Part shown: piece by piece, positions 1-9,274 of the stretch
Layout: each line of letters opens with the position of its first letter
Position numbering within the stretch: position 1 is the stretch's first letter
DNA from: Gracilimonas sp.
GTDB taxonomy: Bacteria > Bacteroidota > Rhodothermia > Balneolales > Balneolaceae
Direction of reading: 5' to 3'
DNA length: 64,000 bases
NCBI RefSeq assembly: GCF_017641085.1
Contig: NZ_JAEPPI010000001.1
Coordinates: 620,001 to 684,000 of the forward strand
The notes under the pieces: generated by a model
Databases searched by the model: none
What the model was told of the DNA's origin: nothing
The model's input: only the letters and a program-made list of their open reading frames with translations
Program-made: the position numbers and the translations under genes

Positions 1-54
1 GCTTTCTCCAATATTACGGCATTGTTGCTTATCCTATTACTTTTCTTACTCTAA
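1..54 (+). CDS. C-terminal end of a possible membrane protein (partial)
   Basis: Frame 1 is open from the window edge to a TAA at 52-54. It encodes 17 residues that are nearly all Leu/Ile/Phe after a short AFSNIT start, which looks like a final transmembrane helix. Everything upstream is outside the window, so neither family nor function can be given. A chance open frame is possible. Confidence 0.3.
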   Translation, partial: AFSNITALLLILLLFLL

Positions 55-227
55 GCTTACAGTTATCAATGGGTACTCATCGTATCCCAAATCTACCTGA
101 ACTTCTTCGTGAATATTTCGTTAAGGCAATCAGGTGAGAAGAAATGATTTAACCACTCATTTATTTTTTTAAAGGCACGTTAATTCATAAGCTTTCTCCA
201 TAACTGAACTCATATCATAAATTCATC

Positions 228-644
228 ATGATGAAATCATATACAATAATTGTACTGCTTACTTCTGTATTAGTATTAGCAGGATGTGGTAATGCCGGGG
301 TTTTCGTAGCAAGTAACAATACTCAGGTAGAACTGAGCGAAGGGAACTACTCCATCGTAGCCAAAAATGTTTCAGGTACGTCTGAATCAGCATATATCCT
401 GGGTGCCAGCTACTCCTGGGGAATGGCAACTAACGCAGTTGGACTTATTCCGATAGGAGATGGAAAAATGCTTTATAAAGATGCCCGTGAAGATTTGTGG
501 GCTAACTTTGAAGCAGCAAACTCTCCGGTTGAAGGCAGAAAACTGGCTTTGGTAAACATTCAGTACGATGCCGGAACAACTAACTTAGTTCTCTATACCA
601 AAGCGAAGGTTACCATCACCGCCGATGTAATCGAATTCGACTGA
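228..644 (+). CDS. Small lipoprotein, function unknown
   Basis: 138 residues. A short hydrophobic signal ends in the lipobox LAGC with Cys20 as the predicted lipidation site, followed by Gly-Asn, so the mature protein should be anchored in the envelope. The rest (about 115 residues) is rich in beta-prone segments and contains the phrase VGLIPIGDG. It resembles small Bacteroidota lipoproteins of unknown role (recollection, not checked). ATG codons at 228 and 231 are both possible starts. It is a single gene followed by a strong hairpin terminator and converges on the glycosidase gene. Confidence 0.8.
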   Translation: MMKSYTIIVLLTSVLVLAGCGNAGVFVASNNTQVELSEGNYSIVAKNVSGTSESAYILGASYSWGMATNAVGLIPIGDGKMLYKDAREDLWANFEAANSPVEGRKLALVNIQYDAGTTNLVLYTKAKVTITADVIEFD

Positions 645-669
645 TCTATTCGAATCTAACAGATAATAC

Positions 670-703
670 AGTCCATCGTTCTTTTGAGCGGTGGACTTTT
701 TTT
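670..703 (+). terminator. Rho-independent terminator
   Basis: Arms AGTCCATCG (670-678) and CGGTGGACT (689-697) pair with one internal mismatch and are followed by a run of T to 703. It lies 26 bp after the lipoprotein stop and just beyond the stop of the convergent glycosidase gene, and would serve the + strand gene best. Confidence 0.8.
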
Positions 704-710
704 ATGCTCA

Positions 711-2126
711 TTATTTGATGAGCATCATTTTGTGCACCTGACGGGTTTCCGGAGTACTCACCACTACGAGGTACATGCCGGAGCTGAGGCTTCTTCCGTC
801 AAAAGTAAAGTTATGCACACCTGATGAGAGCTGTGTTTGGGCAAGTGTTTGCACCCGCTGACCAATGGAGTTAAAGACTTGTACCTGTACCTGACTGGAC
901 TGATCTAAAGACACCGTAATGGTAGTGGAAGGGTTAAAGGGGTTCGGGTAGTTGGCGATGTCAACCTGATCGGGAAGCTCCTGCGGTTCATAATCCACTT
1001 CGTTACTGGTTGGGATGCGGGTATCCTTCAGAGTCATAATGCGATTATAAGAAGCGGTGATGGTGGCTTCATCAATAACGCCGGCTTCTACTTTTTCTGA
1101 AATGAGTGAGATGATATAGGCCGGAAGGGATTTGTCCTGATACAAATTGGTGTTGAACAAAAGAATGTCTGTGTCAGAATTCACCACCTGAACAATGGCT
1201 TCATCCATTCCGTAATTTTCCTGAACGGCGCCCATAAAAAGCTCATCGGAAATCACAACCCCGTTAAATCCAAGGCTGTCTCTCAGAATGTCGGTGACGG
1301 CATAGGAAGAGAGGGAGGCCGGGTAGTCTTCATCCCAATTTTGATTAAATAGATGTCCGGTCATAACGGCATCGTTGTATCCATCTTCAATAAGAAAACG
1401 GAAAGGGTCGAGTTCACGGTCTTCCCATGTGTCGGTGATGTCGGTAAACCCTTCATGGGAGTCAGATACAGCGCTTCCATGACCGGGAAAATGCTTGAGT
1501 GAGGTGGTAATATTTTGTTTATGAAACTCATCCACAAACCAGGAGGCATGTTGATAAACAACCTGTTCATCCGTCGAAAAACTGCGATCCAGTCCGCCTA
1601 TAGCCGGGCTGTTGGGATCAACATTTACATCCACTACCGGTGCCAGGTTCATGTTTAACCCGGTATTCGCCATCCAGCCGGCCATTAGCGCGGCCTGCTT
1701 TCGTGTGGAATCTTCGGAATTAAATTCGGTGCCCAGTTTATGTGCCGAGAAAGTTCGCTCAAAGCCGTTTTGCTCATCAAGGCGGGCTACAATACCGCCT
1801 TCCTGATCTGTGGCCAGAAATAAAGGGGTGTCTGCCAGTCCTTGAAATCTCGAATTTTGGCTGCGTATCTGGCTGGGAAAACGAAGGTTATATGCGAACA
1901 ACAACACCCCGCCCAGGTTTCGGTGCTCGATGTCATACTTCAAAGAATCCTGGTGTTCCTGGCTGGTTTCAACGCCAACCATAATCATCTGGCCAATTTT
2001 TTCCTGAAGGGTCTGTGCCTCGGAAAGCAGGGGGAGGGAGAGTAAGAAAGTGAGTAAACTTAAAGTAGCTATTCGTCTCAAGGCAATGGATTGTAAGAAT
2101 GAAAATGAACTGCCAATCCTAAGCAT
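711..2126 (-). CDS. Secreted glycoside hydrolase family 3 (beta-N-acetylhexosaminidase-like) with T9SS sorting tail
   Basis: 471 residues. A signal peptide (about 1-37) precedes a GH3 N-terminal barrel. KHFPGHG near residue 210, followed by SDSHEG, is the NagZ-type loop carrying the Asp/His dyad; ISDELFMGAV near 294 carries the expected nucleophile Asp. From about residue 388 the chain switches to NYPNPFNPSTTI followed by a beta-sandwich ending MLIK, a type IX secretion C-terminal sorting domain. The protein is therefore predicted to be exported through T9SS and attached or released outside, acting on amino-sugar glycans. NagZ-type enzymes are often cytoplasmic or periplasmic, so the sorting tail is notable. 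Monocistronic. Confidence 0.87.
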   Translation of the reverse strand: MLRIGSSFSFLQSIALRRIATLSLLTFLLSLPLLSEAQTLQEKIGQMIMVGVETSQEHQDSLKYDIEHRNLGGVLLFAYNLRFPSQIRSQNSRFQGLADTPLFLATDQEGGIVARLDEQNGFERTFSAHKLGTEFNSEDSTRKQAALMAGWMANTGLNMNLAPVVDVNVDPNSPAIGGLDRSFSTDEQVVYQHASWFVDEFHKQNITTSLKHFPGHGSAVSDSHEGFTDITDTWEDRELDPFRFLIEDGYNDAVMTGHLFNQNWDEDYPASLSSYAVTDILRDSLGFNGVVISDELFMGAVQENYGMDEAIVQVVNSDTDILLFNTNLYQDKSLPAYIISLISEKVEAGVIDEATITASYNRIMTLKDTRIPTSNEVDYEPQELPDQVDIANYPNPFNPSTTITVSLDQSSQVQVQVFNSIGQRVQTLAQTQLSSGVHNFTFDGRSLSSGMYLVVVSTPETRQVHKMMLIK

Positions 2127-2219
2127 TTGAATTAGATTTAAAAAACAGGGCGGGTTCTTTTTTTGTAAAAATCTTAAACGCCGAAGTATATTGATAGCTA
2201 ATCATGTAAGATGCACCCC

Positions 2220-3044
2220 ATGAAATATACCTTGATTTTATTGCTGATGCTAAGCACTTCTGTGAGTGCTCAGAATGCGTTGCAAACACCGGTTTTGGAA
2301 TTGCCTCATCCCTCAATTTCACAATCTATAACCGGAAGTGACTTCCTCAAAGAAACAGCTTCATTGAATTATCAATCCCGCCAGGAAGAGGCTGTAAGCT
2401 GGATTTTAGAAGGAAACATCCCATCATTTCTGCGGAAATTGGTTCCTGTACAGTTCAGAAATGCCGGTGGTGAAACCGCGACAATCTGGGTGACCAGTGA
2501 TTATTTGTCGATAGGCACTAATGATGATTTCATACGGTTCCCGCTTTCAATGCCTTCTGCTCAAGAAATTGCCAGGGCTACCAACATGTACCTGCCCACA
2601 GCGGTTATGGTGGATTCTATGTATGCGCAGGCTCAATTTAGTCTAACTCCCATTCCGATGAAGCCCGGTGAACAAATGAGAAGCAATGACTACTACCACC
2701 GGCACAATGAGATGATAGAGGAACAGCTTGCAGGAGTTGAAAACGGGCGACTGGTTGCCGGACATAAGAAGGACGTTGTGATTACAAATCGATTGACACA
2801 ACAAGGTGGGAGAGTAGCTATTTACGGATGGCATTATGCTGTGAATGATCCTATTCAGCCGCTTTCAACAGTTCATGATGAAGAATATGAGGACTACAGC
2901 CACGGGCTGCGCCTTGTTTATCCTGTTGCTGAAGTAAATGGAGAATCGGTTGAGCTGAAAAAGTTGATGAATCAGCCTGAATGGAATAGCACTTTCACCA
3001 GAGAAGGTGCAATAGATATCGACCTTCTTTCGCATGGAGAGTGA
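2220..3044 (+). CDS. Conserved secreted protein, function unknown
   Basis: About 274 residues from the ATG at 2220 (MKYTLILLL...). An in-frame ATG at 2211 would add three residues, but the later start gives a classic signal peptide ending SVSAQ. The mature part carries the phrases KKDVVITNRL, RVAIYGWHY, PIQPL and YEDYSHGLRL. I associate this combination with a widespread family of uncharacterised exported proteins. Conserved His, Asp and Tyr in the last block (HDEEYEDYSHG) could form a catalytic or metal site (inference). No operon partner. Confidence 0.75.
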   Translation: MKYTLILLLMLSTSVSAQNALQTPVLELPHPSISQSITGSDFLKETASLNYQSRQEEAVSWILEGNIPSFLRKLVPVQFRNAGGETATIWVTSDYLSIGTNDDFIRFPLSMPSAQEIARATNMYLPTAVMVDSMYAQAQFSLTPIPMKPGEQMRSNDYYHRHNEMIEEQLAGVENGRLVAGHKKDVVITNRLTQQGGRVAIYGWHYAVNDPIQPLSTVHDEEYEDYSHGLRLVYPVAEVNGESVELKKLMNQPEWNSTFTREGAIDIDLLSHGE

Positions 3045-3077
3045 AGTACCTAACTCAGACCGATAACCGAAGTATTT

Positions 3078-3623
3078 TTAATCAGAAGTATAATCGGTTA
3101 TTCGAACTACGGTTCCTTCCACTTTTATATCAGCCGCGGCGGGAGTGAATAAAGTGAGTCCTGTGGAACTTACAGCTATGGCCGTAAATTCCGGCTGGGG
3201 ATCGGCTATTGCCAGAAAAGTAAAGAGAACAGATGCTGTCGTAGTGAGTGTTTTGGAAAACCACAAAAGACCATTTTTCCCGGCAGGGTTATTTACAGAA
3301 ATACGAAGATTAACGATCGCATCCCCATCATGCTTTTCAATGATTTTGTTGAGACGGTTGGATATATCTTCACTGTTTTTGATCTCAATCATTGAAGAAA
3401 CACCCCACTTTGTAAAGGTGAAGCCGAAATCCTTTAAGGCTTCGTACTGATCTTCCGTTGTAAGCTGATTCTGTTGGGTGTAAAAGCTGTTGGTCTGTGA
3501 AACTGGATATTGTACATCCGTGGTGCTCACGGCTATTTTTGCACCCACCGAGCATCCCGATGTGAGAACTCCGGTAAAGAAAAGAATTGCCAGTGAAAAC
3601 AGTTTGGTGTTATTCGTTTTCAT
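3078..3623 (-). CDS. Lipoprotein, function unknown
   Basis: 181 residues with a signal peptide and lipobox LTSGC near residue 24. A central segment (EKHDGDAIVNLRISV) resembles the alpha/beta core seen in many envelope lipoproteins that lack an assigned role. A hydrophobic stretch (ASVLFTFLAIA) near residues 131-141 could be membrane-associated. The start overlaps the end of the upstream lipoprotein gene by 14 nt, so the two are co-transcribed and probably translationally coupled. Confidence 0.75.
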   Translation of the reverse strand: MKTNNTKLFSLAILFFTGVLTSGCSVGAKIAVSTTDVQYPVSQTNSFYTQQNQLTTEDQYEALKDFGFTFTKWGVSSMIEIKNSEDISNRLNKIIEKHDGDAIVNLRISVNNPAGKNGLLWFSKTLTTTASVLFTFLAIADPQPEFTAIAVSSTGLTLFTPAAADIKVEGTVVRITDYTSD

Positions 3624-4101
3624 CCCGATTGGTGTTAGGTGTTATTTTATAGACAACCCCGGAATGACGAATGGTCTGTGTCGAGAACTCCCCGCCGGTT
3701 GATTCCCCACCCGTTATAGCTCCGGCAATTACCGTTCTCAAGAATCCCCAAAAAGTCATTCCTTGTTCCACTTCAACCTGGAAAACACCATCAGCAATGA
3801 AGTGATCGGGATTATCATCCAGCGAACGGTAAATAGTTGTAGTGATATTTTCTTCAACGTATTCGTCACCCCCTAAAGTCACCGCTATGTTTTCTGCTTC
3901 AGAATAAACAGCATCCTCAGAATGGAAGCGATAATATCCACTGATTACACCCAGGGTATCCAAAGGAACAGTTGATAAATGGGACCCCATTTGTATGGGC
4001 TGATTGTCGGTTTCATACTCCAGCGTATGCCAGGTTTTACATCCCGTAAATAACAGGCCAAACAGGCAGGCAGTGATAAGGAGGTTGAACTTGTTATTCA
4101 T
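3610..4101 (-). CDS. Lipoprotein, function unknown
   Basis: 163 residues. The signal peptide ends in LLFTGC, making Cys20 the lipidation site. The mature part contains an acidic central segment (GGDEYVEENITTT) and a small hydrophobic or glycine-rich stretch (FLRTVIAGAITGG). No family recognised. First gene of a two-lipoprotein operon, overlapping the next gene by 14 nt. Confidence 0.75.
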   Translation of the reverse strand: MNNKFNLLITACLFGLLFTGCKTWHTLEYETDNQPIQMGSHLSTVPLDTLGVISGYYRFHSEDAVYSEAENIAVTLGGDEYVEENITTTIYRSLDDNPDHFIADGVFQVEVEQGMTFWGFLRTVIAGAITGGESTGGEFSTQTIRHSGVVYKITPNTNRDENE

Positions 4102-4193
4102 CCGGCGAACTTAGGGTTAGCGAGATTCAGTAGCCCGATTATGCAACAATTTCAGAAAAAATACTACCGATAGTTTAAGTATAGAAATGAATG

Positions 4194-5930
4194 CTATTTG
4201 ATCAGTGCAAACTTCCTGACCTCAGTATTACCGTCAACAGTAAGCCGGTAAAAGTAAATACCGGATGAAAGTCCGCTTCCGTCAAATAGCAAAGAATGTT
4301 CACCGGCAGCCAACCGGTTTCCGTAAAATTCCTTCACTTTCTGTCCGCGGGCATTATAAACGGAGAGTTCTACAAAACTTGTTTCTGAAAGCCTGAAGGC
4401 AATGGAAGTAGTAGGGTTAAAAGGGTTCGGGTAGTTCTGAAAAAGAGTAAATTGATCGGGTTCAGAACCTGACTTTTCTGTTTCTGTTGACGTAAGCAGG
4501 CTGCTTTCGGAATAACTGATTATGTTGATACTTAGCGGAGGAAGTTCCAGAAGTAAATTATCATCCACGCTGCCAGAGTCAACTGCTGCCAGAGTATTTT
4601 GCGTTCGGGATTCATGAAATTGATACAACTGAAAGCTGTTCATTTCAGCCGGAGGAGTAATATTTGCTTCTTGCAGGCTGTCTGTTTTGTTGATAAGAAT
4701 AACCTTGATGTTGTTTTCGGAATCCCGGATTGCAAACGGCTGCACCCGGTAGCCATCCACATTCATACCCGAGTGATGCGGCAGGTCCTGTAGGGGAATT
4801 TCAGTCGTCGTAATTTTGATTAGCTCGGATCCGGGTTTAAGAGCTCCGCGTTTAGCCATGAGTTCCCAGCTATAATAGGTGGGAAGTTCGTTGAAGTCAG
4901 GATACCAATTGAATATGCCGTAACCGCCTATTGTTTCCCATTTAAGGGTGATATCAAAACCACCTTTAGTACTGTGAAGCTGGGCAAGTGCCTGGTAAAC
5001 TCCACCGAAAGTATTCACATTTCTGGGATCGGTCCATAACTCACCGTCTTTGGTTCCATCGATAGTCCAAAGTGCTGAAGCATTATAGGCATCCAGCATT
5101 AGTGTGGGAGAGTGGGTTGAGTTGAGCATACTCCGGATTTTCTTCGGGGCCTCCTCATACCATATGGTTTTATTGATGATAGATTGGTCGGAATCATCTT
5201 TATCCCACGAAAGAAAAATATTTGAAGAAATGAAATCGAGTAAGGTATCGTGTTCGGTTTGATTGAAAACGTAATTTCCCCAATGCCCGTTTTCCCACCC
5301 GTTGAATCCTGAAGGTCCTCCAACTTTTAAGTCAGGATCAACAGCCTTAATCGTTGAAGCTGTTTGAATATATAAATCCGCAGCCTTCGAAAAGGAAATG
5401 TAATAGGGATTGTCCTGATGCAGGTAGTTCAGCTCGTCGAACAAAATGATGTACTCAATCTCATCTGCGTACCTGCCTGCCAGTTCTTCTGACAATGTAA
5501 GCCATTGATTTACTGCAGAAGTGTCATTCCACCAGGGGTTTTCCGGGGTACCGGTATACCAATCTTCAGCCTGGAAAATACACACGATAGGCTCATAGCC
5601 AGCATTGATTACTTCATTGACCTTATTATCAAGCCCCGACCAGTTCCACTCTTCCAGATTTGGCCGGATCTGATTAGGTCTTGCCCAAATACGGACTTTT
5701 TTAATGGGGATTTCAGATAACTTTTCCTGAAGTATGGGAGAGCTGTAGGTGTTGGAGTGGTATTGAATTCCATAAAAATCATCACCTACCCGAGCTATCA
5801 CAGAATCTTCAACCGAATATTGTACAGGCTGTCCGGAAAGGCCCCCTAATCCTATGTAGAATATCCATAAAAGAGAAAGAAGAAGTGTTTTACTGGTACA
5901 TGGTCGCATAAAAACACCATTTGGAGTCAT
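4194..5930 (-). CDS. Secreted GH39-like (clan GH-A) glycosidase with T9SS sorting tail
   Basis: 578 residues. After a signal peptide (FYIGLGGLSGQ) comes a TIM-barrel-like region. VRIWARPNQ, IEYIILFDELN (about 163) and DPDLKVGGPSGF resemble GH39-type barrels, in which an NEPN-like motif holds the acid/base Glu. Here that motif reads DELN, and the strand that should carry the nucleophile Glu reads LMLDAYNAS (about 277), with Asp instead. A beta domain follows, then NYPNPFNPTTSI (about 497) and a sorting domain ending FALIK. Substrate unknown. The ATG directly abuts the TAA of pdxB; an in-frame ATG seven codons later is an alternative start. Confidence 0.75.
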   Translation of the reverse strand: MTPNGVFMRPCTSKTLLLSLLWIFYIGLGGLSGQPVQYSVEDSVIARVGDDFYGIQYHSNTYSSPILQEKLSEIPIKKVRIWARPNQIRPNLEEWNWSGLDNKVNEVINAGYEPIVCIFQAEDWYTGTPENPWWNDTSAVNQWLTLSEELAGRYADEIEYIILFDELNYLHQDNPYYISFSKAADLYIQTASTIKAVDPDLKVGGPSGFNGWENGHWGNYVFNQTEHDTLLDFISSNIFLSWDKDDSDQSIINKTIWYEEAPKKIRSMLNSTHSPTLMLDAYNASALWTIDGTKDGELWTDPRNVNTFGGVYQALAQLHSTKGGFDITLKWETIGGYGIFNWYPDFNELPTYYSWELMAKRGALKPGSELIKITTTEIPLQDLPHHSGMNVDGYRVQPFAIRDSENNIKVILINKTDSLQEANITPPAEMNSFQLYQFHESRTQNTLAAVDSGSVDDNLLLELPPLSINIISYSESSLLTSTETEKSGSEPDQFTLFQNYPNPFNPTTSIAFRLSETSFVELSVYNARGQKVKEFYGNRLAAGEHSLLFDGSGLSSGIYFYRLTVDGNTEVRKFALIK

Positions 5931-7043
5931 TTAAACGGGGTGAACCCCTAACATATGAATTTCTTTGAACTCCCTGAGTAACTCTTTACGAATTTTAAGA
6001 GAAGCATACTCATACCGAAGTGGCCACTCATTCCTCAAATTGCGGAATAGGACTCCTTTATCCGGTCGGTCGGATAAATCCCTTAATGCTTTATCATATT
6101 CCAGGATAGGGTTAAGGCGGGTGATCAGCTTGGTCAGGTCGTATTGAATATGAGCCAGGTCTTCAACCCGTTCCGGGATTTCATAGTGAGCCGAACCGGA
6201 ACCCAGCTCAAAAAAAGAAGCCAGCTGATCACAAATCATTTTGGTGGCATTTACTTTTGCCTGTTCAGAATAGCCGGCAATATGCGGCGTAGCTATGAAG
6301 GCATGTTTGGCTACCTCTGTATTAAAGTCAGGCTCCCTTTCCCACACATCCAGAATGTAATCCCCGATTTTACCTTCTACGTAATATTTCATCAGGGCCA
6401 GCTCGTCAATCACTCCACCCCGCGCAGCGTTGATAATCAACTTAAAGGATCTGCCGGCTAATTTTTCTTCATCCAGCCAGTGGTAGGTAGCATGAGGTCC
6501 CTTTTTACTAAGGGGAGCATGAAAGGTGAGGATGTCACAACCCAAAACCTCTTGTAGCGAAGCAGAAGTGAAATCAGGATCTCTTTGCTGCCGGGGCGGG
6601 TCGTAAAGCACACAATCAATATCGAAACCGGAAAGTAAGTCAACAACTGCAGACCCGGCTTTGCCAACACCTATCACCCCGACTTTTCCAAACGATTCCT
6701 TAGGTTGCTTTTTCTCTTTCCACAACAATAGGGCTGTCATTACATACTCAGCAACTGCCCGGGCATTACATCCATTGGAGCTGGCAAGGGTAATTCCTTT
6801 TCCCTCAAGGTGTTCATTATCAAGGTGATCGGTTCCGGATGATCCGGTGCCGATAAATTTCAGTGTGGCAGGCGGGTTCGGGAAAGATTCTTCAGTTAAA
6901 TGAGTTACCGTTCTCAACAGCATGGCGTCAGCCTGTGTAAGATCCGGAATTCCCTCTGAAGGGTTGTACAGGGAGAGCTCTGTTTGTGGAGGGATAAGCT
7001 CTTTGATTTTATACAGATTTTGGTCGGCTGAAACGTGTATCAA
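5931..7043 (-). CDS. pdxB: Erythronate-4-phosphate dehydrogenase
   Basis: Oxidises 4-phosphoerythronate in the DXP-dependent pathway to pyridoxal phosphate. Family marks are the N-terminal ADAMLLRTVT and GTGSSGTDHLD, the Rossmann loop GVIGVGKAGS, and the 2-hydroxyacid dehydrogenase triad in NAARGG (Arg), DVWEREPD (Glu) and ATPHIAGYS (His), plus the extra C-terminal domain typical of PdxB. The open frame runs up to 7121, but an ATG there would overlap the divergent phosphorylase gene. A TTG at 7041-7043 gives LIHVSADQN, a normal PdxB N-terminus, and a length near 370 residues, close to the E. coli enzyme. I prefer that start. Confidence 0.88.
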   Translation of the reverse strand: MIHVSADQNLYKIKELIPPQTELSLYNPSEGIPDLTQADAMLLRTVTHLTEESFPNPPATLKFIGTGSSGTDHLDNEHLEGKGITLASSNGCNARAVAEYVMTALLLWKEKKQPKESFGKVGVIGVGKAGSAVVDLLSGFDIDCVLYDPPRQQRDPDFTSASLQEVLGCDILTFHAPLSKKGPHATYHWLDEEKLAGRSFKLIINAARGGVIDELALMKYYVEGKIGDYILDVWEREPDFNTEVAKHAFIATPHIAGYSEQAKVNATKMICDQLASFFELGSGSAHYEIPERVEDLAHIQYDLTKLITRLNPILEYDKALRDLSDRPDKGVLFRNLRNEWPLRYEYASLKIRKELLREFKEIHMLGVHPV

Positions 7044-7093
7044 AAAATGCTGATTGAGTGAGAAAAAAAGTTTGATTAAGCCTATACTTCGAT

Positions 7094-8437
7094 ATGGATT
7101 CAAAATACAATATAGTTTCACTTATTCGCAAAAAACGGGATGGAAAAACCCTCGAGAAAGAGGAGATACAGCATCTCATTAATTTATATACCGCTGATGA
7201 GATTCCTGATTATCAGATAAGCGCCTTCTTGATGGCGGCTTTTTTAAACGGGATGAATGATGAGGAGTCGGCGGCTTTTACTGAAGCCATGCTGCATTCC
7301 GGGGAAATTGTTGACCTGTCTCACGTAGCCGGAAAAAAGGTGGACAAGCATTCAACAGGCGGAGTTGGGGATAAGCTTTCGCTCATTTTAGCACCCATTG
7401 TGGCGGCAGCCGGAGTGCCGGTTCCAATGATTTCCGGGCGTGGACTCGGACATACCGGAGGCACCTTAGACAAACTTGAATCTATTCCCGGCTTTACGGT
7501 GGATATGGACCTCGCGCGTTACAAGGAAATCATTGGTAAACATGATTTGGTACTGGCCGGTCAAACCAAAGAAATTGCCCCCGCCGATAAGCGCCTGTAT
7601 GCCCTGCGTGATGTAACAGCCACGGTAGAATCTATTCCGCTGATTGCCGGAAGCATCATGAGTAAAAAACTGGCGGAAGGTATAGATGCATTGGTTTTAG
7701 ATGTGAAAGTAGGCTCCGGCGCTTTTATGAAAACAACAGAAGAAGCCATAAAGCTGGGAGAGGCACTGGTTGGAATTGGCACCCAATTTGAGAAAGAAAC
7801 CATCGCTTATGTGACGAATATGAATCAGCCGCTGGGTTATAAAATCGGAAACTGGCTGGAAGTGGAAGAATGTATTGACGCCATGCACGGGAACGGCCCG
7901 GATGATATCATGGAAATCACTCACTTACTGGCGGGAACCATGATTTATCTGGGTGGTAAAGCCGGAGATGTTTCCGAAGGTATTGAGCTCAGTAAAGAGC
8001 AAATTGAAAACGGAGCCGCCTTCCGGAAATGGCTGGATATTGTTGAAGAACAGCATGGGGATGTGGAAATGATTAAATCACCGCAAAAATACCCCAAAGC
8101 CCAATTTGAGTTTGAGATAAAAGCGAAAAAGGAAGGCTACGTTTCAGCTATGGATTCCTTTGAAATTGGAATGGCCTCGGTAGAACTCGGAGCCGGACGG
8201 AAAACCAAAGAAGATGACGTAGATCCCCAGGCCGGAATTGTGCTTCAAAAGAAAGTTGGAGACAAAATCTCAAAAGGTGAAACAATTTTGACCGGACTTA
8301 CGAACAAGCCATCAGCAATAGACGCTGCAAGCGAGCAATTATTCGGGGCAGTTACTATTGCCGAAACTAAACCCGAAGCAGTGCATTTGGTGAGTCATAC
8401 AATAGACAAAAAAGGCAGCAGGGCATTTGAGCTTTAA
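7094..8437 (+). CDS. deoA: Pyrimidine-nucleoside (thymidine) phosphorylase
   Basis: 447 residues, full length. Phosphorolyses thymidine, deoxyuridine or uridine to base and (deoxy)ribose-1-phosphate. The signature SGRGLGHTGGTLDKLESIPG and the phosphate loop KHSTGGVGDK are present, along with DVKVGSGAFMK. The all-alpha N domain, the phosphate-binding middle domain and the C-terminal PYNP domain (from about 340) are all seen. Sequence alone does not separate thymidine phosphorylase from the broader Pdp type. Divergent from pdxB, with about 50 bp between the preferred starts. Cytoplasmic salvage enzyme. Confidence 0.92.
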   Translation: MDSKYNIVSLIRKKRDGKTLEKEEIQHLINLYTADEIPDYQISAFLMAAFLNGMNDEESAAFTEAMLHSGEIVDLSHVAGKKVDKHSTGGVGDKLSLILAPIVAAAGVPVPMISGRGLGHTGGTLDKLESIPGFTVDMDLARYKEIIGKHDLVLAGQTKEIAPADKRLYALRDVTATVESIPLIAGSIMSKKLAEGIDALVLDVKVGSGAFMKTTEEAIKLGEALVGIGTQFEKETIAYVTNMNQPLGYKIGNWLEVEECIDAMHGNGPDDIMEITHLLAGTMIYLGGKAGDVSEGIELSKEQIENGAAFRKWLDIVEEQHGDVEMIKSPQKYPKAQFEFEIKAKKEGYVSAMDSFEIGMASVELGAGRKTKEDDVDPQAGIVLQKKVGDKISKGETILTGLTNKPSAIDAASEQLFGAVTIAETKPEAVHLVSHTIDKKGSRAFEL

Positions 8438-8512
8438 CTGCTTGAAATACACTAATAATCGGTTAATTTAGTTTGTAGTTTAACAGGGCATTAAAAAATA
8501 AAGGAAAGTACT

Positions 8513-9265
8513 ATGTTTCAACGATTTATCCGCGCAATCAAGTCCATGTTCGGTGGCTTAATAAGCTCAATGGAAGACCCAAAGCTCATCCTTGAGCAAA
8601 ACATCCGGGACCTGAATGACCAAATTCCCCAGATGAACGAGAATATCGCTACGGTTAAAGCCAACCTGTTGATGCTCCAAAAAGAAATGAATCGAAATGA
8701 AAAAGCGATTCAGGATTTGACGGCAAAAGTGAAGTCCGCTATCCAGGCCGATCGTGATGATATTGCCGAGGGATATGCTCTTCAATTAGAGAAAGCCAAA
8801 GAAAATTATGCACACACCAAAGATCAGCTTGCCTTTGCTGAAAAAGCCTACGAAAAAGCGATTAAGGTGAAAAAAGTATTCATGCGTGAAAAAGATCGCA
8901 AGATCCAGGAAGCCAAAGAAGCATTGCGTGCAAGCGAGCGCTCCGAATGGCAAGCCAAGATTGCGGATACGCTGGAACAGTTTGAGGTAGGTGGAATTGA
9001 TGCTACTCACGATGAGATGATTAACCGAATCAACGAGCAGTCGGCTAAAAACGAAGCCCGTATGGAAATCGCACTCGACAGCATTGATACTGAAACCATG
9101 GAAATCGAAGCCAATGCTGAGAAACTGCGCGCCAAGTCCTTAGTAGAACAGTTCAAGATGGAAATGGGTGAGAAGAGCGGGTCCATCAACATTGATGAAG
9201 AAGAACCGGCTAAAGAAAAAGACAGCTCTAAAACTGTTGGCAACAAAGAAAAAAGCAGTTCATAG
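8513..9265 (+). CDS. pspA: PspA/IM30 (ESCRT-III-like) membrane-stress protein
   Basis: 250 residues. The N-terminal amphipathic helix FQRFIRAIKSMFGGLISSMEDP and the long coiled-coil hairpin (about 25-185) are typical of PspA/Vipp1, which polymerises on the cytoplasmic membrane to preserve its integrity. The C-terminus has an extra acidic/lysine tail ending KTVGNKEKSSS, absent from E. coli PspA (222 residues). A ribosome-binding site (AAAGGAAAG) lies before the ATG. The next gene starts 9 bp after the stop and resembles the C-terminal half of this protein, so this is a dedicated stress operon. No PspF-type activator or PspBC pair is nearby. Confidence 0.88.
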   Translation: MFQRFIRAIKSMFGGLISSMEDPKLILEQNIRDLNDQIPQMNENIATVKANLLMLQKEMNRNEKAIQDLTAKVKSAIQADRDDIAEGYALQLEKAKENYAHTKDQLAFAEKAYEKAIKVKKVFMREKDRKIQEAKEALRASERSEWQAKIADTLEQFEVGGIDATHDEMINRINEQSAKNEARMEIALDSIDTETMEIEANAEKLRAKSLVEQFKMEMGEKSGSINIDEEEPAKEKDSSKTVGNKEKSSS

Positions 9266-9274
9266 GAAATCGCC

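Noticed and set aside
2119-2322. 67-residue minus-strand frame near the glycosidase start
   Set aside because: It covers the start and signal peptide of the well-supported + gene at 2220 and has no recognisable features.
3059-3066. ACCGATAA, FliA -10-like
   Set aside because: Lies between convergent gene ends with no -35 and no downstream gene on that strand.
7583-7590. GCCGATAA, a perfect FliA -10
   Set aside because: Inside the phosphorylase coding region with no -35 at N11; taken as chance.
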